This document shows, piece by piece, positions 10,101 to 18,068 of a stretch of DNA of 64,000 nt. The position numbers were made by a program, and so were the translations under genes. The notes under the pieces were generated by a model. It was not told where the DNA came from. It worked only from the letters and a program-made list of their open reading frames with translations, and searched no databases. Source of the stretch: Streptomyces sp. BV286 (GTDB lineage: Bacteria; Actinomycetota; Actinomycetes; Streptomycetales; Streptomycetaceae); contig NZ_JAHRIB010000004.1 in the NCBI RefSeq assembly GCF_019090165.1, positions 24,511 to 88,510 of the forward strand, in the 5' to 3' direction. Every line of letters begins with the position of its first letter. Position 1 is the first letter of the stretch.

Positions 10101-10823
10101 TCAGGTGGCCCACCCGAAGGGCACGGTGAAGCACGCCAACCGCGCGCCGGAGCCGCCCTGTTCGCCGTGCAGCACGACGGAGGCGGCCTCACCGCGCCGG
10201 AAGTTCCACTCGTGGCGCGCGCTCACCCCGCCCGCACCCTTGGCATCGGCGGTGAAGTCGAGCCACACCTCGTTGTCCGCGTTCACGTCGGCGGGATCGG
10301 TGGACGGCCGGTGCTGATAGTGCCCGCCCGCCGCGGCCGGATCGGTACCGCACGGGTTGCGGTGTACATGCACCCCGTACGCGCGCCCCGGCTTCAATCC
10401 CGTCGCCCGCAGCCGCACCGTCGTACGCCCGCGCTCCTCGCTGTGCTGGCTCACCTCGATCCACGAGGCGGCGGGCACGAGCCCGGTGTCGTACGTGACG
10501 GCCGCCGACGGAACGAGGGCGCCGAGCGGAGCGAAGCGGGCGTCCGTCCGCATCCGGTAGCCGGGGGTCGTACCGGTGGCGTCCGGACCGGCGGCCGCCA
10601 CGTCCGCGCCCTCCTCGCCGGGGACGCCCGGGCCGTCCGAAGCACCGGCCGCCCCTGCCGTGAACACGACCGATGCCAGAGCACCGACCACGAGCACCAT
10701 CACTCCGGCCGACCTCACCGCTCTCGTGGTTCCCTCTGCTCCCGCTGTTGCCGCTGTTGCCGCTGTTGCCGCTGTTGCCGCTATTGCCTCTGTTGCCGCT
10801 GTTACTCCTGCTGCTGCCGTCAT
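10101..10823 (-). CDS. Secreted Cu/Zn superoxide dismutase-like protein
   Basis: 240 residues from ATG 10823. Residues ~10-30 are an Ala/Thr run encoded by a 9-bp tandem repeat, and a signal-peptide-like helix (RSAGVMVLVVGALASVVF) comes only after it. GTG 10718 would therefore give a more normal exported protein (205 aa) and is a serious alternative start. The mature part shows HVHRNPCG (two Cu ligands plus disulfide Cys), GGHYQH, SVVLHGEQ (a Cu ligand) and ARLACF (partner Cys). The usual zinc loop His/Asp ligands are not evident; NEVWLDFTADAKG occupies that place. Activity is therefore uncertain. Confidence 0.8.
   Translation of the reverse strand: MTAAAGVTAATEAIAATAATAATAATAGAEGTTRAVRSAGVMVLVVGALASVVFTAGAAGASDGPGVPGEEGADVAAAGPDATGTTPGYRMRTDARFAPLGALVPSAAVTYDTGLVPAASWIEVSQHSEERGRTTVRLRATGLKPGRAYGVHVHRNPCGTDPAAAGGHYQHRPSTDPADVNADNEVWLDFTADAKGAGGVSARHEWNFRRGEAASVVLHGEQGGSGARLACFTVPFGWAT
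10744..10806 (-). repeat. Seven 9-bp tandem repeats inside the SOD-like gene
   Basis: GCTGTTGCC repeats (plus strand) with small changes in the last copies. On the coding strand they give a run of Ala-Ala-Thr triplets upstream of the signal peptide. Confidence 0.85.
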
Positions 10824-11069
10824 CGCCGGATCCGCTCCTCACACCGTCGGTCCCCCCATTCGTTGGTACGGGACGTACGACCGACCCGCCCCCGGGGGCG
10901 TGGCAGCCGAGTGAACATGGTGTGGCGAACCCACGATCCCCCTGTGGATCTCCAGTCGGACTCGAGGCGTACGCTGTATGGCTGTCACAGGCCGCTCCGG
11001 CCGCTCCCCCGCAGCATCGGGGGCACGCGGCACGGTCCGGGCCCACGGGGGAGACACAGGGGAGTTTCG

Positions 11070-11747
11070 GTGCTTGAGAGTGTGGGGTCGCTGTCCGGCA
11101 CCCCTTGGATCTACAGCCAATGGATCTATGCCGTAGTGGCGCTGTCGGTCCTTTTCGACGTATTTCTGCCGGTGCTGCCGAGCGGCGTGCTCGTCATCAC
11201 GGCGGCGACGGCGGCCGCGGCCGGCACCGGAGCCGCGGCGACCGCGCACGTGCCGGACATCCTGTCGCTGATCCTCTCCGCCGCGACCGCGTCGGTCCTC
11301 GGCGACCTGGTGGCGTACCGGCTGGCCTGGCGCGGCGGTGAGCGGCTGGACCGTGCCATCGCCCGCTCCCGCCGCCTGAGCAGCGCGCAGGAACGTCTCG
11401 GCGCGGCCCTCGCACGCGGCGGCGGCGCCCTGGTCGTCCTCGCCCGCTTCGCGCCCGCCGGCCGCTCGGTCGTCTCCCTCGGCGCGGGCGCCGCACACCG
11501 GCGCGTCCGCGAGTTCCTGCCCTGGTCGATCCTCGCGGGGCTCGCCTGGGCCGCGTACAGCGTCGCCCTCGGCTACTTCGGCGGGCAGTGGCTGGGCGCC
11601 ACCTGGCTCGCGTCGGGCATCTCGCTGGTGGCGCTGTTCGGGGCGGGGGCGGGAGCGGCGTACCTGATGCGACGCCCGTCGCCGTTGCCGGTACCGCTGC
11701 CGGTACCCCTTCCGGTGCCCGTGGTGGAGGCGGGCCCGAGCGTCTGA
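11070..11747 (+). CDS. DedA/VTT-domain membrane protein
   Basis: 225 residues from GTG 11070, with AGGGGAG upstream. Hydrophobic segments include WIYAVVALSVLFDVFLPVLP at the N-terminus and PWSILAGLAWAAYSVALGYF near the C-terminus. The DedA signatures are FLPVLPSG and the ALVVLARFAPAGRSVVSLGAG membrane re-entrant arm, which has the conserved R-F-x-P-x-G-R. The tail is a PVPLPVPLPVP repeat. DedA proteins are thought to move lipid carriers or help membrane homeostasis. Convergent with DUF2277 and followed by a perfect 13-bp stem terminator. A second DedA gene lies at 20481. Confidence 0.87.
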   Translation: MLESVGSLSGTPWIYSQWIYAVVALSVLFDVFLPVLPSGVLVITAATAAAAGTGAAATAHVPDILSLILSAATASVLGDLVAYRLAWRGGERLDRAIARSRRLSSAQERLGAALARGGGALVVLARFAPAGRSVVSLGAGAAHRRVREFLPWSILAGLAWAAYSVALGYFGGQWLGATWLASGISLVALFGAGAGAAYLMRRPSPLPVPLPVPLPVPVVEAGPSV

Positions 11748-11850
11748 GGCCTGGGGCGGGACCGGGTGCGACGGGACAGGGAGCGACGCCACCGGGGCCC
11801 ATAGGGGCGCCGGTGCCCCTACCGGACATCAGGGCACCCCACAGCGGGGC

Positions 11851-11897
11851 CCGGTGAGCGCCCGCCCCGCGGGACCGCGCGGTGGGGCGCTCACCGG
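11851..11897. terminator. Perfect 13-bp stem terminator
   Basis: CCGGTGAGCGCCC pairs with GGGCGCTCACCGG across a GC-rich loop, between the convergent DedA and DUF2277 genes. Confidence 0.8.
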
Positions 11898-11929
11898 CCC
11901 ATACAGCCAGGTATCCCGGGACCGTGCGG

Positions 11930-12169
11930 TCAGCCGGCCGCCCGGTGGGGCGGAGTGGTCTGCCCGCGCACCTCCAGGCCGCTCAGCAGTTCGGCCGTGG
12001 CCTCCGTGATCGCGTCGACCGCGCGATCGAAGACCTCGCGGTTGTGGGCGGCCGGGGCGCGGAACCCCGAGACCTTGCGGACGTACTGAAGAGCGGCGGC
12101 GCGGATGTCCTCCTCCGTGGCCTCTTCGGGCAGGACTGGGGGGCGAAGTGTCTTGATGCTCCGGCACAT
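11930..12169 (-). CDS. DUF2277 family protein
   Basis: 79 residues starting MCRSIKTLRPP, the hallmark opening of DUF2277. ATEEDIRAAALQYVRKVSGF and the C-terminal helix AITEATAELL complete the family. It is small, soluble and cytoplasmic. Function is unknown in the family; the invariant N-terminal Cys-Arg suggests a metal or redox role, but this is speculative. The start was chosen by the conserved MCRSIKTLRPP; the longer frame upstream has no family similarity. Confidence 0.85.
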   Translation of the reverse strand: MCRSIKTLRPPVLPEEATEEDIRAAALQYVRKVSGFRAPAAHNREVFDRAVDAITEATAELLSGLEVRGQTTPPHRAAG

Positions 12170-12311
12170 GCGTCCAGTCTCGCGCGCGGCACTGACAACG
12201 CGAGCGGAATCGGCGGTCCGTGCACCCCGTCCCGGCGTTCGCCCGTCACAGTTCGCGTGAAGTCCCCCGAGAAACTCGCATCCCAAAATCGAACAGGCGT
12301 AGCATTGTCGT

Positions 12312-12779
12312 GTGGCTGCGACCTACGAGTTCCCAAGCGACCTCCTGGCCGGTCAGGAGGAACTGCATCAGGTCCGGGCCGAGCTTCTGGCCCTGCTGAA
12401 GCGGCTTCCCTGGTCGGTCGAGCCCCTGGACGGCTTCAGTGACGACCACGGCTGGCGCAAGGTGGAGCGCCCCGCCTCCCCCGGTTGGACACCCGACGAA
12501 CAGGCCGAGGTGGAGAAGCTGCGGGAACGCGAGCGGGAGCTCGCCGTCTACGTGACCTGCCACCGCTTCTGGTCGGAGGTCACGACCGCGGACAAGGTGG
12601 AGGCCCGGATGACCCTGAAGCACGTACGAGAGGCAGACGTACGCGAAGCGGACGCACGTGACGCGGACGCACAGGCAACGGACGCACAGGCAACGGACGC
12701 GCGGCAGGCGGACGTGCAGGGAACGGTTGCGCGGGAGGCGGGCGCACTGGAGTCGGGGGAGAAACAGGGACCCGCGTGA
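12312..12779 (+). CDS. Hypothetical protein with degenerate C-terminal repeats
   Basis: 155 residues from GTG 12312. The N-terminal ~100 residues look like a conserved soluble domain (LPWSVEPLDGF, HGWRKVERPASPGWTPDEQA, VTCHRFWSEV), rich in Trp and charged residues; I do not recognise the family. Residues ~105-140 are a degenerate repeat of ADAQATDAQATDAR type, encoded by short tandem repeats at ~12657-12720, which probably expanded recently. Divergent from DUF2277 across ~140 bp. Probably cytoplasmic. Confidence 0.7.
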   Translation: MAATYEFPSDLLAGQEELHQVRAELLALLKRLPWSVEPLDGFSDDHGWRKVERPASPGWTPDEQAEVEKLRERERELAVYVTCHRFWSEVTTADKVEARMTLKHVREADVREADARDADAQATDAQATDARQADVQGTVAREAGALESGEKQGPA

Positions 12780-12945
12780 GGCCGCGCACTGGGCCGCGTG
12801 CCGCCGCACGCCCTCTCACCAGGGCTTCGGGCGGGCAGCGGGAAGGACTCTCCGCACCCGCCGGGATCCCCCTCAGGCCCCTCCCGGACCATTCCGGAAC
12901 CGCCCTGACCATTCCGGAACCGCCCGGACGCTCCCGGACCGTCGC

Positions 12946-14364
12946 TCAGGCCCCGCCCCCGCGCTCTTCCCGGATCTGTGAGACCACGCCGGACACCGAC
13001 CCGCGCACACCCTCCAGCTCGGTCAGGAAGTGCCAGTAGTCCGGGTGCCGGCCCTCCAGCGTGCCGATCGCGCGGTCCAGACGGGCCACCGCTTCGTCGA
13101 GGGGGCGCGCCTGCCGGGGGTCCGGGGTGCTGCGGCCGGCCATCGCGAGGCGCTGCGCGTCCCGGATCGCGAACCGCGTACGGTCGATCTCCCGCTGCGG
13201 GTCCTTCGACACCTCGTTCAGGCGGCGCAGCCGGTCCCCGGCGGCGGAGACGGCCTCGTCGGTGGTGTTCAGCAGCGCCCGGACCGTGGACAGCAGCGAT
13301 GTGGCGTCCGCCCAGCGCTGCTCCTCGCGGGCGACCCGTGCCTCCGTCAGCTTCCGCTCGGCCTGGCGGACGGTCTCCGCGGACTGGTCCGGCACATGCT
13401 GGAGGTCCTGCCAGCAGGCGGCCGCGAACCGTCGCCGCAGCTCGCTGAGCACCGGGTCCACCTGCCCGGACCGCGTGGTGAGCGCCTGCGCGCGCGTCCG
13501 CAGCGAGACGAGACGGCGGTCGATCTCGGTGGCCCGCTCCGGCAGCCGCTCGGCCTCCGCGCGCACGGCTCCGGCATCCCTCGCGACCCGGTCGGCCCGC
13601 TCCAGGGTCTCGGGCACACCGTGCTGCCCGGCGCCCTGGTTGAGCCTGGTCAGCTCGGGGGCCAGCGCGGCGAGGCGGGCGGCCAGGTCGTCGGCCTTGA
13701 GACCCGATCCCCGTACGGCGTCCAGTGCGTTCGAAGCGGCGAGCAGGGACTGGCGGGCGCGCTCGACGGCCGGGGCGAGGCGGGCGAGCTGCGTCTCGGC
13801 CTTGCCGAGGAGCGGGCCGAGCCCCTGCTCGAAACGGTCCAGCTCCTGCTTGACGCGGGCCAGCTCGTCCTTGGCCCGGGTCAGCTCCGTACGTGCGTGG
13901 GCGGCGACGGAGGCCTCGAGGTCGTCGCGGTCGAGATCGTGCGCGTCCACCGCGCCGATGTACGTACTGCTGGCCTCGTCGATACGCCGGCCGAGCGCCT
14001 CGAAGTCGGCGACCACGCGGCGGGCCGCCGGGGAGTCGTCGACGGCGGTGATGGTCTCGATCGAGATGCGCAGATCACGCTGCGCCGTGTCGAGTTCGTA
14101 GAACGCGGCCGCCGCGGCGTCCTTCGCGGCCTGTGCCTCGGCCCGCTGGCTCTCGGAGCGCCCGCCGAACCACCGGCGGGTGCCGCCGCCCGCGAACGCG
14201 GCGGGCATGGCGAGCGCGAGGAGCGGAAGCGGCAGGAGGACGAGGGCCAGCAGGTCGCGGCCTGCGCCGCGGGTCCTCGCGGACCCGAATCCGGCACAGG
14301 AGGGAGGTACTTGCTGTGCGCATGGCACAAACGGCGTGTACGGCTGCGAAGGTGTCGCCGTCAC
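12946..14364 (-). CDS. Membrane-anchored coiled-coil protein
   Basis: 472 residues from GTG 14364, with GGGAG 6 bases upstream; ATG 14412 is a weaker alternative. One hydrophobic helix (DLLALVLLPLPLLALAM, residues ~38-60) is followed by a long helical region with heptad-like Leu/Ala spacing (KDELARVKQELDRFEQGL and similar) to the C-terminus, giving a long coiled coil. There is no enzyme motif. Similar coiled-coil tails occur in Streptomyces TPM-domain membrane proteins, but no TPM domain fits before the helix here. A scaffold or envelope role is possible. The next gene downstream in genome coordinates is a lipoprotein on the same strand. Confidence 0.75.
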   Translation of the reverse strand: MTATPSQPYTPFVPCAQQVPPSCAGFGSARTRGAGRDLLALVLLPLPLLALAMPAAFAGGGTRRWFGGRSESQRAEAQAAKDAAAAAFYELDTAQRDLRISIETITAVDDSPAARRVVADFEALGRRIDEASSTYIGAVDAHDLDRDDLEASVAAHARTELTRAKDELARVKQELDRFEQGLGPLLGKAETQLARLAPAVERARQSLLAASNALDAVRGSGLKADDLAARLAALAPELTRLNQGAGQHGVPETLERADRVARDAGAVRAEAERLPERATEIDRRLVSLRTRAQALTTRSGQVDPVLSELRRRFAAACWQDLQHVPDQSAETVRQAERKLTEARVAREEQRWADATSLLSTVRALLNTTDEAVSAAGDRLRRLNEVSKDPQREIDRTRFAIRDAQRLAMAGRSTPDPRQARPLDEAVARLDRAIGTLEGRHPDYWHFLTELEGVRGSVSGVVSQIREERGGGA

Positions 14365-14446
14365 TTCCCTCTCCCGTGCTGTGGTCCGTCCGGCCCCGGT
14401 GCCCCGTGCCATTCTCCCACCAGGTAAGGACGAACACACGGGCCGG

Positions 14447-15274
14447 TTAGTTCGCCGTACGCACGGTGACTTTCCCGTCCTCGGTGTGGGCGGACACCAC
14501 ATGGGAGCTGCCCTTGTCACGGGGTACCGACACATCCACGGAGCCATCTTCCGCGTCGGCGTCGACACGGTAGGTGGCGTCCGGCAGCCCGATGGTGAGC
14601 GAACCGTCCTGTCCACGCGCCGAGACCCGGTCCGGGACCGAGGCGAATTCGAGCCGGGTGGAGCCGTCGTGGGTGTTCACGTCGACGCGTCGGGAGTCGA
14701 TGCCGGTCGCGTGCACCGAGCCGTCGTCGGTGCGCAGGGTCAGCGGTCCGGAGGCATCCTCGACCCGGACGGATCCGTCGCTCGCCCGGATGGTGAGCGC
14801 CTCCTTGAAGCCGGTGGCCCGCACGCTGCCGTCGTCGTCGTTCACCGTGACGGCCACGCCGCGCGGCACCACGATGCGGTGCTTGGCCGAGCAGTCGGCC
14901 ACCACACCGGAGCAGTGCATACGGAGCTTGAGCGTGTCGTCCTTCATCCCCCAGGTCACCTCGGGGTCCCCGCCGATCGCGACGCGGCCCTCGAACCACC
15001 GGGTGACCTCCACCTTCTCCACGTCCGCCACGACCAGCTCCAGCGCCGAGTCGTCGGAGTCGACGGTCAGCGTCCGGCCGTCGAGCGCGAAGGAACGCTT
15101 CTCCGGGTCCGTGTCGTCCCCCGCGCTGGCACCGCACCCGGAGGCGAGCAGCCCCACGGCGAGGACACCCGCCCCGGTGGCGGCGAGGGAGACCCGGCGC
15201 CCCCTCCCGCCGAACCGGCCCGAACGCCGCACATCACTGCTCGAAGAGCTCGAAGAACGCAGACGACCACTCAT
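14447..15274 (-). CDS. DUF4097-type beta-helical lipoprotein
   Basis: 275 residues. A type II signal ends in LLASGCGAS (lipidated Cys ~47). The mature part is a repeated beta structure with recurring DGSV/DGS motifs (VNDDDGSVRATGF, RASDGSVRVEDAS, RTDDGSVHATGI, NTHDGSTRLEF, EDGSVDVSV, TEDGKVTV), typical of DUF4097/adhesin-like beta-solenoids. ATG 15274 has GGGGGAG 7 bases upstream. It is anchored on the outer face of the membrane; function unknown. It lies ~80 bp upstream of the coiled-coil gene on the same strand, so co-transcription is likely. Confidence 0.85.
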   Translation of the reverse strand: MSGRLRSSSSSSSDVRRSGRFGGRGRRVSLAATGAGVLAVGLLASGCGASAGDDTDPEKRSFALDGRTLTVDSDDSALELVVADVEKVEVTRWFEGRVAIGGDPEVTWGMKDDTLKLRMHCSGVVADCSAKHRIVVPRGVAVTVNDDDGSVRATGFKEALTIRASDGSVRVEDASGPLTLRTDDGSVHATGIDSRRVDVNTHDGSTRLEFASVPDRVSARGQDGSLTIGLPDATYRVDADAEDGSVDVSVPRDKGSSHVVSAHTEDGKVTVRTAN

Positions 15275-15482
15275 GACGGGACTCCCCCAGATTCGAACGC
15301 CCTCGGCCCCACGCTGTGACCCGGACACACTTCGACCGTACGGATCCGGCCCCCGCCAAGGGATCCGGGCCGCTCCCGAATGAGGGGTGGGGAAAACCCC
15401 CGCATCAACCGGCAGCCCACGGGGCCCCGGGAACGGGTTTGCGGGGCACCTCCCCGGGCAATGTAGGCTGTCGACTCGTCCC

Positions 15483-15557
15483 GGGCGCGTAGCTCAGTGG
15501 TAGAGCGCCGCCCTTACAAGGCGGATGTCGGCGGTTCGAAACCGTCCGCGCCCACCA
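15483..15557 (+). tRNA. tRNA-Val (anticodon TAC), CCA encoded
   Basis: The cloverleaf reads directly. Acceptor arm GGGCGCG pairs with CGCGCCC. The D arm is GCTC-AGTGGTA-GAGC. The anticodon stem CCGCC/GGCGG encloses loop CTTACAA, with anticodon TAC at 15515-15517. The T arm is GGCGGTTCGAAACCGTC, and the 3' end ACCA is encoded. The gene is complete, although its 3' half served as the attachment site of the element that follows. Confidence 0.96.
15534..15555 (+). other. att site, tRNA-proximal (attL) of an integrated element
   Basis: A 22-bp stretch in the T arm and acceptor arm of tRNA-Val recurs exactly at 17779-17800. With two mismatches the match extends to 33 bp. Duplication of a tRNA 3' end either side of an integrase remnant is the standard footprint of site-specific integration. 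Confidence 0.75.
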
Positions 15558-15652
15558 GTCCCAGGACACGACTGAGGCCCAGGTCAACCGGTGTGATGCC
15601 GGATGCCTGGGCCTTGATCTTTGATGGCGCGCTTTCGCCGCCGTGCCACTCA

Positions 15653-15820
15653 CGTGCAAGGTGGCGCCCCCGTCGCGGCAAGGGTGTTCCCGGTGTGCCG
15701 GAGATCGTGGAAGTGGACGTCACCGAGGCCGGTCGCGTCGAGCGCCCGGAGCCAGATCCGCGGAAGTTGTTCCGCCGCAGAACACCACCGCGAGCGCCGA
15801 CGAAGACAAGTCCGGTTCGG
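15653..15820 (-). pseudogene. Tyrosine recombinase (integrase) remnant, frameshifted and truncated
   Basis: Read on the minus strand, one frame gives GLVFVGARGGVLRRNNFR and the next frame, continuing at ~15760, gives RIWLRALDATGLGDVHFHDL and RHTGNTLAATGA. Joined, this is the box II region of actinobacterial integrases, with the catalytic H-x-x-R seen as HDLRHTG. The upstream part and the C-terminal catalytic Tyr are missing, so it is inactive. It points toward the tRNA, as expected for an integrase beside its att site. Confidence 0.75.
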
Positions 15821-16051
15821 CCGACACTCGCGCAATCGGCGAAATGGTTGTGCCCGTGGTCTTCGAGCCGAGCGTAGATGCCACCACCGCCGGGGTTCTC
15901 CGCCACCTTCTCTGCCTCCTATGCTCCTGCACATGAGTCGATCACAGGAGGCGACGTCGCCGGTCTTCGCGATCCGCCTCCCGGACGCCCTGGACGGCAA
16001 CGGCCCTCACGTGCGGAGCCACGACGGCAATCAGCTCATCGGCGGAAGCAG

Positions 16052-16339
16052 GTGAAGAACAGACTGCCGGTGGAGAACGCAGGCGACACAGACATCTGCC
16101 TGTCCATCGAGCCGTACGGCGAGGACTTCTGGCTGAGGCCCCGAGAGGTCTTCACCGTGGTGCCGATGGGCGACGGAAACGCACAGTTCACGGTGGTCGT
16201 CGCGACGGGTGTCATCACGGTGTGGCTCTATGAGGACGGTGACCCGCACGAAGTGATGCTCGACTACGAGGTGGTCGACGCCAACGGCGAAAAGCTGGAG
16301 TGCGGCCACCAGCGACCACCTGATTTTGACAGCAGCTGA
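16052..16339 (+). CDS. Small hypothetical protein in tRNA-Val island
   Basis: 95 residues from GTG 16052, starting VKNRLPVENAGDTDICLSIE and rich in beta-type and acidic residues, with the segment FWLRPREVFTVVP in the middle. Similar short proteins with LxVENxGDxxxxLxxEPxG are common in Streptomyces; I recall no assigned function. No signal peptide or membrane helix, so cytoplasmic. It lies between the two att sites and is probably cargo of the element. The ribosome site is weak (GGAAG), so the start is not firm. Confidence 0.65.
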   Translation: MKNRLPVENAGDTDICLSIEPYGEDFWLRPREVFTVVPMGDGNAQFTVVVATGVITVWLYEDGDPHEVMLDYEVVDANGEKLECGHQRPPDFDSS

Positions 16340-16420
16340 GCCCGGCGTTCTGACTGTCGGAGCCGTCAAGTACCAGCCGAGACAGGACACAAGCGCCTCA
16401 TCCCAGCGAAGTCGGTACGG

Positions 16421-16975
16421 CTAAAGGGCTGCCCCCAGCACGTGACGAGCAGTGCTGATGAAGGAGTCGCGCACGTCGATCCTCTTGCTCCAATTGGCCA
16501 TTGCCATCTCCTGGGCGTGGTGATCGGGAGATCGGCCACTGTCTTTATTAGCAGCGATCACACTCATCAAGTCGGACATGCACTGCGATTCAAAGGCCAT
16601 GATATTTGCAGCAGGAACCGTGATGTCGAGCGATCCTTCCAGCTCGGCAAGGTGCAGGCGCTCCTGGAGGATATTCATCTCTCGGACGAGCTCCGCGTAG
16701 CGTCCGGATGAGTTCATCTCGGCACATGGGGTTTCTTCCCACGCAGCTCGCATGGCTCTTTCCACGACCGAGTGTTGGTTCAGTACGCCAACGTAGGCAC
16801 TTCGCCTCAGCTCTCGGATGCTGGCTTGGCGCCCCTCGGTTATCTGTGCGTGTTGGACAAGCTCTTGCGATCTCAACTGATGCCTTCCCGCTATGTATCC
16901 CACGGTGCCGGTGAGGGCGCTGGAGAGAAGCGTCGCAACGGCCGTGATGAGAGCGACCCAAGTTGTGTCTGTCAC
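16421..16975 (-). CDS. Hypothetical single-pass membrane protein in tRNA-Val island
   Basis: 184 residues from GTG 16975. An N-terminal helix (TWVALITAVATLLSSALTGT) anchors a helical cytoplasmic domain with charged heptad-like stretches. Codon use is foreign to the neighbourhood: AAT AAA for the consecutive Asn-Lys and many A/T third positions, and GC content is visibly lower at 16500-17100. No ribosome site is evident. It is probably a cargo gene of the integrated element. Short 'membrane helix plus coil' proteins of this kind are common in actinobacterial mobile elements; function unknown. Confidence 0.65.
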   Translation of the reverse strand: MTDTTWVALITAVATLLSSALTGTVGYIAGRHQLRSQELVQHAQITEGRQASIRELRRSAYVGVLNQHSVVERAMRAAWEETPCAEMNSSGRYAELVREMNILQERLHLAELEGSLDITVPAANIMAFESQCMSDLMSVIAANKDSGRSPDHHAQEMAMANWSKRIDVRDSFISTARHVLGAAL

Positions 16976-17181
16976 AGCGCTATTATCGCGGAACCGGACG
17001 AGGTGAGCGTCAACCTGTCAAGGCATCCGTCGAGTGTAGAACTCGTCATCACCCACGCGTGGGTGCCAATAGAGTCGCAGTCATGACGAGACCTCTTGCA
17101 GCAGCCGACCACCTTGGCGACCGAGAAGCCTTCAGCGAGTGAGGCCGTGCCCCCGGCGGGCCCGATTTCAGCCCAGCTCAC

Positions 17182-17589
17182 TCATTGAGCGCAGGAAATC
17201 TCAGCCAACCATTCAGGGGTGTAGCACTCAGCAAACGACCACTTCTGGTCCGAGTAGCGGTCATCCGTGCTGTCGGTGTAGACCTCAAGCCTGCTCTGCG
17301 GCGTCAGTCGGTAGTACTCGCGAATCGGGTCACCCTCCACGGTGGGATACGTGATCTTCAGTTCTGCGCTCTCGCCATTCTTGAGGGCTCGTCGGAGGCA
17401 GCCGATTTCCCGCATCGCCTGCTTCTGCATCTCCTCACCCTGAGCCAGGCTCACCGCGCCACAACTTGAAAACTCAGTTCTGGCCTCCCAGCGGTCCTTG
17501 ACCGGATCGTCCAGCATGCCGCAGCCTGCAGCCAGCAAGGACATGGCCGCTACCGCGATGATCCGTGCGCGGACCGAAACAACCGCCAC
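17182..17589 (-). CDS. Putative lipoprotein in tRNA-Val island
   Basis: From GTG 17589 the 135-residue product has a type II signal (RARIIAVAAMSLLAAGCGML, lipidated Cys ~23). A mature domain with several Cys residues follows (FSSCGAVS, REIGCLRRAL, FAECYTP, EISCAQ), consistent with disulfides outside the membrane. The open frame continues upstream to 17709. Those extra ~40 residues (MRAKTGLLVYADNDVLDQLQ) look like the start of another, cytoplasmic protein and may be a gene fragment joined by deletion. Function unknown; probably cargo of the element. Confidence 0.55.
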   Translation of the reverse strand: MAVVSVRARIIAVAAMSLLAAGCGMLDDPVKDRWEARTEFSSCGAVSLAQGEEMQKQAMREIGCLRRALKNGESAELKITYPTVEGDPIREYYRLTPQSRLEVYTDSTDDRYSDQKWSFAECYTPEWLAEISCAQ

Positions 17590-17778
17590 GAAGCGACGGC
17601 GGGCCCTGCTCTGGCCAGTCGTCCGTGCCAGGTGCGCCGGCCGCACCCGCTGCAACTGGTCCAGCACGTCGTTGTCGGCGTACACGAGCAGACCCGTCTT
17701 CGCTCTCAAAGCCCCTCCCCAGACTCAATGCTTGATCGCAGCCGGACCATACCCGCCCTGACATGGCAGATGTCGGCT

Positions 17779-17800
17779 GTTCGAAACCGTCCGCGCCCAC
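17779..17800 (+). other. att site, distal (attR): copy of tRNA-Val 3' end
   Basis: This is an exact 22-bp copy of tRNA-Val positions 15534-15555 (GTTCGAAACCGTCCGCGCCC and two further bases). Similarity continues upstream for 11 bp with two mismatches. It has no acceptor 5' half and no complete tRNA, so it marks the far end of the island 15.56-17.8 kb. Confidence 0.75.
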
Positions 17801-18005
17801 GGGAGCAGCACGCAGCTCAGCGTGCCGTTCGGCCCCTCGCCCATCGGGTGGGGGGCCGTTCGCGTGGGCAGGCCCCTCTCCTCCGGGCCGGGCCCTCCCC
17901 CTCAATCCCCACCCGCACCACCCGCCCCAACGCCCGCCCAACGCCCGCACCCGTCACGCCCGTTGACCCCCGCCAGATGGGCCAGCACAATGGGCGCGCG
18001 CCGCG

Positions 18006-18019
18006 TGAGAGCGCTCTCA
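18006..18019. promoter_or_regulatory. LacI-family-type operator palindrome
   Basis: TGAGAGCGCTCTCA is a perfect 14-bp palindrome with the central CG core typical of LacI/GalR sites. It resembles the Streptomyces cellulose-regulator site TGGGAGCGCTCCCA, known from the family. It lies 50 bp before the ATG at 18069, in the promoter region, so carbohydrate-responsive repression of that gene is likely. Confidence 0.6.
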
Positions 18020-18068
18020 AGCTCGGTGTGGTGTGCGCACCGGGGCCGTATGTCCTCCAGGGAGACCC

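Larger units (their letters stand above)
17590..18068. other. Intergenic stretch holding the island end and a LacI-type operator
   Basis: The first ~120 bp code for the odd N-terminal extension of the lipoprotein frame. After that come the distal att copy (17779-17800), ~200 bp of C-rich DNA without a convincing gene, and a perfect palindrome at 18006-18019 just upstream of the Tat-exported protein. Confidence 0.5.

Noticed and set aside
12946..14364. TPM-domain protein
   Set aside because: The coiled coil recalls tails of TPM proteins, but the ~45 residues before the helix are too short for a TPM domain.
15405..15659. Short protein with ARTVSNRRHPPCKGGALPLS
   Set aside because: This is the antisense translation of tRNA-Val, a common false gene call.
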